In this document: positions 5,676 through 10,470 of the stretch, one piece after another
Numbering within the stretch: position 1 is the first letter of the stretch
Layout of the letters: each line of letters begins with the position of its first letter
NCBI GenBank assembly: GCA_041738285.1
Contig: JBGSQB010000124.1
Coordinates: forward strand, 1 to 10,470
DNA length: 10,470 nt
Direction of reading: 5' to 3'
Source: SZUA-521 sp041738285
GTDB lineage: Bacteria > Pseudomonadota > Gammaproteobacteria > Pseudomonadales > Azotimanducaceae
Translations under genes and position numbers: made by a program
Notes under the pieces: model-generated
The model's database searches: none
The model's input: the letters and a program-made list of their open reading frames with translations, nothing else
What the model was told of the DNA's origin: nothing

Positions 5676-6818
5676 ATGCTCAGCTCGGCATTTGCCAGTT
5701 CAGATCTGCAGTCGCGTCTGGTGTTGCCATCACTGACGCAGCAGCAGACGGTCGCGAGCCGTCAGAAGACGTGTGCGCCTGAATGCGAGCAGGTCACAGC
5801 CATGAAATCCGTTGCCGACAGCGTCGAGCTGGAGAGCCTGTCGCACGCGCGCGCGTCGCTGAGTGCGCAGGTGATGAGCAGCGCGGGCGAATCGAGTTTC
5901 AACGTCGATGCGAGCCTGACCTATGCCCGGTTGGCGACCAATGCGATGTCGCCGACGGTCATTGCGTCAGTGCCGGCATCCGAGGAAGGGGACGAAGCGG
6001 CGCCGCAAGCGAGCTTCTCGTTCTACGAACATGTGCTGTACAACGCAACGTCGTCTTACGTTTCCGTGCGGTCTGGCAAAGAGCCGCTGCCGACCAGCGT
6101 GATGATGGCGGCGCCGACCGCTGGGCAGTCTATGGTCTTCGATGCAGCCGACCCGGCGCCGGCGCAGCGCGTCGTGAGATTCTCCGCTGACGACTATGCA
6201 GAGTCGTTTACCAAGACGCGGATACGCGGCAGCGAACAGATGACCGAGACCGGGCTGAGTTTGAAACTGTCGACTCGCGAAGGCGACACGGTCGAACTCG
6301 ATTTCCGACAGGTGGAGGTGCTCAGCCGGATGCGGCTGAAGGGCATCGCCGAAAGCGGAGATCGCGTCCGTGCCCATCAGAGCAACAGCGCCCTCGAGCG
6401 CGCGGTGCAGATGAACGTGACAGGGGATCTCTCGGTGTCCGAAATGGCAGCGATCGACTCACTGATCGACGAAGTGATCGCGGTTGCAAACAAGTTCTTC
6501 AGTGGCGATGTCGCCGCGGCCTGGGACCGGTTGACGAGCATGGAGTTCGAATCCGACGAGTTGGCCGAGTTCTCTCTGCGCCTGTCGGTTGCCCACAGCA
6601 AACAGGTGAGTCGCGCGTACCACGGCGACGACGGATTGTCAGCCTTTGCATCGCGCGACAAGCAATCTCTCGACGTGCTCGAGTTTCTTGCCGGTCAGCA
6701 GCGCAGCCTCATCGAATCGGCGCAGAACCACTTCGATGACGCGAGCGCTGTGAGCCTGGTTCGGGAACTGCTACCGCGGATGCTTCCGGACGCACCGGCC
6801 CCGCCGCGAGCAGGCTGA
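5676..6818 (+). CDS. Uncharacterised protein under a flagellar sigma-28 promoter (possibly DUF5610-like)
   Basis: A 380-residue acidic protein without a signal peptide or transmembrane helix. The ATG at 5676 has GGAAGG five bases upstream and lies just downstream of a near-consensus sigma-28 promoter. The first 160 residues are Ser/Ala/Val rich and probably poorly ordered (three short stretches such as SLTYARLATNAMS stand out, and Cys33 and Cys37 are close together). A more structured core begins at about 170; LSLKLSTREGDTVELDFRQ (194-212) looks like a beta hairpin with the motif S/T-x-x-G-D-x-V-x-L. A helical region follows, LSVSEMAAIDSLIDEVIAVA (252-271), then FFSGDVAAAWDRLTSMEFES (274-293) and ELAEFSLRLSVA (295-306). 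I associate this arrangement with DUF5610-type proteins but cannot confirm it. The function is unknown; the promoter places it with flagellin, motor and chemotaxis genes (inference). Confidence 0.72.
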   Translation: MLSSAFASSDLQSRLVLPSLTQQQTVASRQKTCAPECEQVTAMKSVADSVELESLSHARASLSAQVMSSAGESSFNVDASLTYARLATNAMSPTVIASVPASEEGDEAAPQASFSFYEHVLYNATSSYVSVRSGKEPLPTSVMMAAPTAGQSMVFDAADPAPAQRVVRFSADDYAESFTKTRIRGSEQMTETGLSLKLSTREGDTVELDFRQVEVLSRMRLKGIAESGDRVRAHQSNSALERAVQMNVTGDLSVSEMAAIDSLIDEVIAVANKFFSGDVAAAWDRLTSMEFESDELAEFSLRLSVAHSKQVSRAYHGDDGLSAFASRDKQSLDVLEFLAGQQRSLIESAQNHFDDASAVSLVRELLPRMLPDAPAPPRAG

Positions 6819-6862
6819 AACGTCAGTGGACGCGTTGCTTCCCTAGATTGGCTTGCGGCTCA

Positions 6863-7801
6863 TCAGGTAGCCACGCGACGAAGCGCGCTCTGCACCAGCA
6901 TGTCCATGAGCGTGGTGAAGTCGATGCCAAGCGCCTTGGCGCCGTCGGGATACAGGCTCGTGGGTGTCATGCCTGGCAGCGAATTGACTTCGAGCAGCAC
7001 GATCCGCCCCTGGTCGGTGACGATGAAGTCGGCACGCGACAGATCCCTGCAGCCCAGCGCCCTGTGGGCATCAATGGCGATCGATTCCAGCGAAGCGAGC
7101 AGATCCTGTGGCAGACGTGCCGGTATCACGTGCGCACTCTCGCCCGCCGTGTATCGATGCTGAAAGTCGTACCACGTACCGCTCGGCGTGTTGATTTCGA
7201 TCGGCGGAAATGCGCGTGCCGTCGTGCCTTCGACGTCGAGCACGCCTACGGTTGCTTCCATCCCCAGCACGAACGGCTCAACGAGAACGCCATCGCCCAT
7301 CGAGAATGCGAGTTCGAGCGGCGCGATCAGATCGCCGCCGTTCATGATCGGGGTGACGCCTATGGCAGAGCCCTGGCGCAGCGGCTTGATGACCACCCGA
7401 TCGCCCAACGTCGTCGCGATGGCGCGGGCAGCGTCAGTCACGCGCGTACCCGGCGGGAACACGAGGTCATCGCACACGGGCAGATTGATGCGCCGGAATA
7501 CCGATTTGGCGATGCTCTTATCCATGGCGGCAGCGCTCGCATGCACGCCGCTGCCAACATAGGCAAGGCCGATGATCTCGAGATAACCCTGAATTGTGCC
7601 GTCTTCACCGGGCGGGCCGTGCAGCACGGGAAACACGACATCAGGGTGGTACTCGAGCAGCTTGGTCGTCACCGCATGATCGAGTTCGATCTGGCAGACG
7701 TCATGTCCAGCGCTGCGCAGCGCCGTCGACACTTCAGCGGCGGAAGACCGGGACACGGTTGCTTCCCGCGACGGTCCCCCGGCTATGACTGCGACTTTCA
7801 T
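6863..7801 (-). CDS. ddl: D-alanine-D-alanine ligase family ATP-grasp enzyme
   Basis: 312 residues, the usual Ddl length. It should join two D-alanines with ATP for peptidoglycan precursors. Residues matched to E. coli DdlB: Glu13 (E15) in GGPSREATVS, Ser145 (S150) in GSAIGV with the next Ser changed to Ala, Arg216-Tyr217 (K215-Y216) in YDFQHRY, Arg256 and Asp258, Glu271 and Asn273 in LLEVNSLPGMT, Ser282. HGPPGEDG (61-68) and MDK (93-95) are also typical. The omega-loop Tyr favours D-Ala rather than D-lactate as acceptor. The gene is last in a coupled operon and is not beside murC or ftsQ, so it may be a second, specialised ligase. Start: I chose the ATG at 7801 (MKVAVIAGG); a GTG at 7810 overlaps the upstream stop as GTGA and has AGGAG three bases before it, so it is a real alternative. 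Confidence 0.9.
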   Translation of the reverse strand: MKVAVIAGGPSREATVSRSSAAEVSTALRSAGHDVCQIELDHAVTTKLLEYHPDVVFPVLHGPPGEDGTIQGYLEIIGLAYVGSGVHASAAAMDKSIAKSVFRRINLPVCDDLVFPPGTRVTDAARAIATTLGDRVVIKPLRQGSAIGVTPIMNGGDLIAPLELAFSMGDGVLVEPFVLGMEATVGVLDVEGTTARAFPPIEINTPSGTWYDFQHRYTAGESAHVIPARLPQDLLASLESIAIDAHRALGCRDLSRADFIVTDQGRIVLLEVNSLPGMTPTSLYPDGAKALGIDFTTLMDMLVQSALRRVAT

Positions 7802-7806
7802 GACCT

Positions 7807-8349
7807 TCACTGACTCCTGTTCTTGGCCAACGCCGCAAGCGTCGCGCGGTTGTCGTAGATCGCCCAGCGCTCGTGATCCCGCCATTGTCCCGCGATGTAC
7901 AGAAAGCGTGGGCTGAATCCTTCGCGCTGAAACCCACAGCGCCCCACGAGCGCGAGCGATCGAGCGTTGTCGGGTTGGATGTTGGCCTCCAGCCGGTGCA
8001 GTCCCAGCGGGCCAAATGCGTGAGCAATCGTCTGCTTAAGCCCCTCACTCATGAAACCGTGGCCCGCAAACGGTGCGCCCACGTAGTAGCCGAGCGACGC
8101 ACTGAGGAATGTGCCCCGCACGATGGAATTGATGTTGATGACGCCGACAATCGCGTTGCTCTCGCGCTCGCAGACGAGCAGACCGTGGTGATCATCCTCT
8201 GACATTCGCGACAGGTAGGAATCGAACGCGCGATCCGTCGTTGGCGGACTGATCCAAGGCTCGTGCAAAGACCTGCTGGAATTCATCAAATTGACGAATT
8301 CCTTGCGGTCCGCGGCAGCCACGGTCTTCAAATACACCGCGCTGCTCAC
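7807..8349 (-). CDS. RimJ/RimL-type GNAT N-acetyltransferase
   Basis: A 180-residue single-domain GNAT. The fold can be followed: VYLKTVAAADRKEFVNL (5-21) and SLHEPWISPP (27-36), where RimJ-like enzymes have an H-x-P-W segment; beta-4 at LGYYVGAPFAGHGFMSEGLK (86-105) with the acetyl-CoA phosphate loop around FAGHGF; then LGLHRLEANIQPDNARSLAL (115-134), and the terminal VGRCGFQREGFSPRFLYIAG (135-154) with WRDHERWAI (156-164). It would acetylate an alpha-amino group of a ribosomal protein, free amino acid or small peptide; the substrate cannot be read. The frame is open upstream to 8667, but the GTG at 8349 overlaps the stop of the two-TM gene as GTGA and gives the normal family length. Its own stop abuts the ligase start. 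No good Shine-Dalgarno precedes it, so it is likely translated by coupling. Confidence 0.88.
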   Translation of the reverse strand: MSSAVYLKTVAAADRKEFVNLMNSSRSLHEPWISPPTTDRAFDSYLSRMSEDDHHGLLVCERESNAIVGVININSIVRGTFLSASLGYYVGAPFAGHGFMSEGLKQTIAHAFGPLGLHRLEANIQPDNARSLALVGRCGFQREGFSPRFLYIAGQWRDHERWAIYDNRATLAALAKNRSQ

Positions 8350-8585
8350 TCGCGCGGCCCAGCGGTGTCGAGCAGAAATATCTCCCACAGCGCCGGCGGG
8401 ATCATCGCGATACCGAGCACCAGCACGTGTACTGGGTGGAGCTCGAGTTCGTCGGCCATGGGCCAGATGTCGACGAAGGAGAAGGCGATCGTCTGCCAGC
8501 GTGCCAGCGCGTAGCTTGTGAGTGCGAAAGCGATGGTGAGGAGGACGCAACGCAGGAGCAAGGATGGTGAGCGAGGACGCGTCAT
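8346..8585 (-). CDS. Small two-transmembrane protein of unknown function
   Basis: A 79-residue protein that begins MTRPRSP, has a first hydrophobic helix at about residues 8-28 (SLLLRCVLLTIAFALTSYAL), a linker WQTIAFSFVDIWPMADELEL, and a second helix at about 51-71 (PVHVLVLGIAMIPPALWEIF) before a short polar tail. The basic N-terminus suggests both ends lie in the cytoplasm. The frame continues upstream as nonsense antisense to nothing recognisable, but the ATG at 8585 overlaps the peptidase stop as ATGA and the next gene's GTG overlaps its stop as GTGA, so a real, coupled gene is the best reading. I do not recognise a family. Position between a C39-like peptidase and a GNAT suggests a membrane anchor or transport helper for the same process (inference). 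Confidence 0.7.
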   Translation of the reverse strand: MTRPRSPSLLLRCVLLTIAFALTSYALARWQTIAFSFVDIWPMADELELHPVHVLVLGIAMIPPALWEIFLLDTAGPRE

Positions 8586-9553
8586 GGCTGTGGTTCTTCG
8601 ATTGCACTGAACACGGGCGCGCAGAACAGATATGTGGCGCCGCGCTCGCGCAGCCATGCACGCGCAAAGGCTTCGCGAGGGTAGCTGCGAACCACGTCGA
8701 CGGGGTTCGTTGCGGCGGGATCGTTGACGTGAACGTGTGTCGAGTCGATGCCGGTGATCAGCACGAGATGCCCGCTGGTGCGTTGTAGCGTTGCGCCGGG
8801 AAGCTCGCCTGGTTCGAACCGGATGCTGGCGATGGCGGGTACGCCTCGGTCGAGAAAGGGCGCGACTGAATCGATGTCGGACAACGCTTCCACACTGCCA
8901 AGAATTCCAAAGCGACCCATGGCGCGCAGGGCCAGTGGCCAGACGCCATAGATCCCCGTGGGTGTGTGCAGGCAGTCTCGTGTAGCGTGCGCAAGTGTCG
9001 CCCCGGCGCCCAGAAATCGCGCTGCCATGGTCACGCATGCGGGTGAGCAGATGCGCCGCCGGATGGCCCGCGGTGCAGTCATCTGCGACACCGGCGGCAC
9101 GAGCAGACGGCGGGAGGTCAGTACTCCAATCGTCGGCGTGATGACGCGCGGGCGCACGCTGATCGTGAGCAGGTAATGCTCGGGCGCGCGGGTCAGCCCA
9201 CTGACACGCAAGCGCAGAGTGGCGCCGTGAATTTCCTCATCGACGGAAAAATAGTCGAGCTGCGATTTGACCGGGCCGGTGTCCGAACTCGAATGACCGG
9301 CACTCGGGCTGCACGCGGTCATACCGATCGGAGCGAGCAGTGTGATTCGCGCGTCGGTCATGAGGCCGAATTGATGACCGTAGCCGTCTGCGTCGATGGT
9401 GATGCTTGGCACAACGATGTCGTCGGCGGCGAGGTCCGGTAGTGTGATCTCGGTTGCGTAGCCATCGGTAGTTGACTGCCACGAGACCGGTCCGCCGATC
9501 GGCAGACAATAGCGGCGTGCGACAACCTCGGGTGCGAAGCGTAGCGTTTGCAT
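8582..9553 (-). CDS. C39-like cysteine peptidase family protein
   Basis: 323 residues counted from the ATG at 9553. The N-terminal 160 residues are beta-rich, with ATEITLPDLAADDIVVPSIT and DSTH-type turns of no known motif. The C-terminal half is a papain-like C39 fold: the nucleophile motif RRICSPACVTMAARFLG (nucleophile Cys169, second Cys at 173), then TPTGIYGVWPLALRAMGRFG, GVPAIASIRF, the catalytic-His strand TSGHLVLITGID (His262), and the third-residue motif VHVNDPAA (Asp278). This arrangement matches stand-alone C39_2 peptidases rather than the leader-peptidase domain fused to bacteriocin ABC exporters. No signal peptide is visible, so it is probably cytoplasmic. Further in-frame ATGs lie at 9589 and 9604 but add residues that overlap the divergent gene; none has a good Shine-Dalgarno, so the start is uncertain. 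It is first in the four-gene operon. Confidence 0.82.
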   Translation of the reverse strand: MQTLRFAPEVVARRYCLPIGGPVSWQSTTDGYATEITLPDLAADDIVVPSITIDADGYGHQFGLMTDARITLLAPIGMTACSPSAGHSSSDTGPVKSQLDYFSVDEEIHGATLRLRVSGLTRAPEHYLLTISVRPRVITPTIGVLTSRRLLVPPVSQMTAPRAIRRRICSPACVTMAARFLGAGATLAHATRDCLHTPTGIYGVWPLALRAMGRFGILGSVEALSDIDSVAPFLDRGVPAIASIRFEPGELPGATLQRTSGHLVLITGIDSTHVHVNDPAATNPVDVVRSYPREAFARAWLRERGATYLFCAPVFSAIEEPQP

Positions 9554-9602
9554 CGACTGGGTGGATCCCGTAGGTTCTCGCGGCCTCATGTTGGCAAGGG
9601 CC

Positions 9603-9833
9603 ATGACGCGCTCTCTGACGCTCTACTCAACGCTGGCTTGCCAACTCTGCGAACGCGCTGAAGCGTTGCTGCGCAGTATGCCAGAACTGTCCTACGTTGC
9701 GCTGCGCGTTGTCGACGTTGCGGACCACGCCGTACTGCTCGAACGCTACGGCGCGCGCATTCCCGTGCTGGCCAGTGAGGTCAGGGAACTCGACTGGCCG
9801 TTCAATGCGGATGATGTGCTCGAACTGCTGTGA
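9603..9833 (+). CDS. Glutaredoxin-like protein (DUF836)
   Basis: A 76-residue thioredoxin-fold protein. After the first strand SLTLYST (residues 4-10) comes the redox motif CQLC (13-16), then the helix ERAEALLRSM, a strand VALRVVDVAD (about 32-41), and the cis-proline segment YGARIPVLA (49-57), which is the substrate-binding loop of thioredoxins; it ends LDWPFNADDVLELL. Length and order match the glutaredoxin-like DUF836 family (about 75-90 residues), of unknown physiological role. I chose the ATG at 9603 because it puts the first strand at the N-terminus; AAGGG stands only two bases before it, and in-frame ATG 9588 and GTG 9561 are alternatives. It is divergent from the peptidase operon, and its last 88 bases overlap the tail of the lytic transglycosylase gene on the other strand. 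Confidence 0.88.
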   Translation: MTRSLTLYSTLACQLCERAEALLRSMPELSYVALRVVDVADHAVLLERYGARIPVLASEVRELDWPFNADDVLELL

Positions 9834-10470
9834 GCGATGTCAAAGGCGGGACCGCGCTCGCTTGCGCTGAGGAACGGTTCCGGCTGATCGAGCAGCTGAC
9901 CGTACACCCAGCTGAATGCCAGCACAGCTTTGACGTAGTTGCGCGTTTCCAGATACGGGATCGAGTCCACCCACAAGTCGGCGGCGAGATAAGGGCGCTC
10001 GCGCAACCAGCGGTCTACTCGATGTTCGCCCGCATTGTATGAGGCCGCGGCGAGAATCCGGTTGCCGTTGTAGCGACTGAGCACCACGGCGAGGTGGCGA
10101 CTGCCCAGACGGATGTTGGTGTCGGGCGTCAGGAGATCGCTCCTGCTCGGTGGTGGTGCGCCCAGGGCACGTGCAGTCTGCGCTGCGGTGCTTGGCATGA
10201 GCTGCATGAGTCCGAGTGCGCCCGCGGGCGACACGGCAGTGACCCAGAAGGCGCTCTCCTGGCGGGTCATGCCGTATAGCAGGCTGACGGGCAGCGCATT
10301 GCGACTCGCGGCGGCTCTGAACTGCGTTTCGTAGGGACGTGGAAAACGCGCGGACAGAAAGTCGTTCATGCCGGCCTCGCCCGCAGCGAGCGCCGACAGA
10401 TGGGTCCAGCCGATGGCCGCGAGCTCGACAATCGCGGCCGCGGTGTGGGCGCTGTCGAGGCGGGCACTGG
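9746..10470 (-). CDS. Soluble lytic murein transglycosylase, Slt70 type (C-terminal part)
   Basis: The gene enters from the right edge; the frame is open through 10470, so the N-terminal part is missing. Visible are the end of the helical U-domain (ending IGWTHLSALAAGEAG before MNDFLSARFPRPYETQF) and the complete GH23 lysozyme-like catalytic domain: LLYGMTRQESAFWVTAVSPA with the catalytic Glu in RQESAF, GALGLMQLMPSTA, NIRLGSRHLAVVLSRYNGN, AAASYNAGEHRVDRW, and IPYLETRNYVKAVL. These enzymes cleave peptidoglycan to 1,6-anhydromuramoyl products in the periplasm. The last 30 or so residues are Ser-rich (SSSSTSSALNGQSSS) and unlike the family; they are encoded antisense to the DUF836 gene, which suggests the reading frame was extended into the neighbour. 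The full N-terminus and signal peptide cannot be seen. Confidence 0.93.
   Translation of the reverse strand, partial: SARLDSAHTAAAIVELAAIGWTHLSALAAGEAGMNDFLSARFPRPYETQFRAAASRNALPVSLLYGMTRQESAFWVTAVSPAGALGLMQLMPSTAAQTARALGAPPPSRSDLLTPDTNIRLGSRHLAVVLSRYNGNRILAAASYNAGEHRVDRWLRERPYLAADLWVDSIPYLETRNYVKAVLAFSWVYGQLLDQPEPFLSASERGPAFDIAHSSSSTSSALNGQSSSLTSLASTGMRAP

Noticed and set aside
6819..6862. Bidirectional terminator between the convergent 380-aa gene and ddl
   Set aside because: No stem with a T-run could be found in the 44-base gap.
6848..7813. A 321-codon plus-strand frame antisense to the Ddl gene
   Set aside because: The minus strand encodes a complete Ddl with all catalytic residues; the plus frame is His/Arg-rich shadow.
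7802..7885. Extended N-terminus of the Ddl frame up to 7885
   Set aside because: It overlaps the C-terminal codons of the GNAT gene on the same strand, and the Ddl fold begins at MKVAVIAGG.

Overview
The window reads as ordinary chromosome from a GC-rich, motile, aerobic gammaproteobacterium outside the Enterobacterales. Evidence for this placement is the class-2 (quinone-linked) dihydroorotate dehydrogenase, a DUF2835 gene (a family I know mainly from gammaproteobacteria), the MoxR/DUF58/DUF4381/BatA order, and a sigma-28 type promoter. I cannot name the genus. Coding density is very high, nearly every gene has an ATG or GTG start overlapping the previous stop, and no tRNA, rRNA, CRISPR array or intact transposase is visible.

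Layout. (1) Positions 1-2598, minus strand: a tightly coupled 'aerotolerance/Bat' type operon transcribed MoxR ATPase -> DUF58 (vWA-like) -> DUF4381 membrane protein -> BatA-like vWA protein, the last cut by the window edge. (2) 2713-5401, plus strand: a small DUF2835 gene, pyrD with a probable promoter at the DUF2835 stop codon, and amtB (ammonium channel) without an adjacent glnK. (3) 5402-5675: a non-coding stretch holding a 10-bp inverted repeat over the amtB stop codon, a 162-bp nested foldback element that looks like a MITE or other small mobile element, and a near-consensus sigma-28 (FliA) promoter. (4) 5676-6818, plus strand: a 380-aa protein of unknown function driven by that promoter, hence a likely member of the flagellar regulon. 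(5) 6863-9553, minus strand: a four-gene coupled operon transcribed C39-like cysteine peptidase -> two-TM small protein -> RimJ-like GNAT -> D-Ala-D-Ala ligase family ATP-grasp enzyme. (6) 9603-9833, plus strand: a glutaredoxin-like DUF836 gene whose 3' end overlaps, tail to tail over 88 bp, a Slt70-type lytic transglycosylase (9746-10470, minus) that runs off the right edge.

The most informative new observations are the sigma-28 promoter in front of the uncharacterised 380-aa protein, where the promoter's own spacer could also mask the ribosome-binding site of read-through transcripts; the foldback element beside it; and the peptidase/acetyltransferase/ligase operon, whose combination of activities suggests modification or turnover of a small peptide or of peptidoglycan fragments. 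The remaining genes are recognisable housekeeping or accessory functions.
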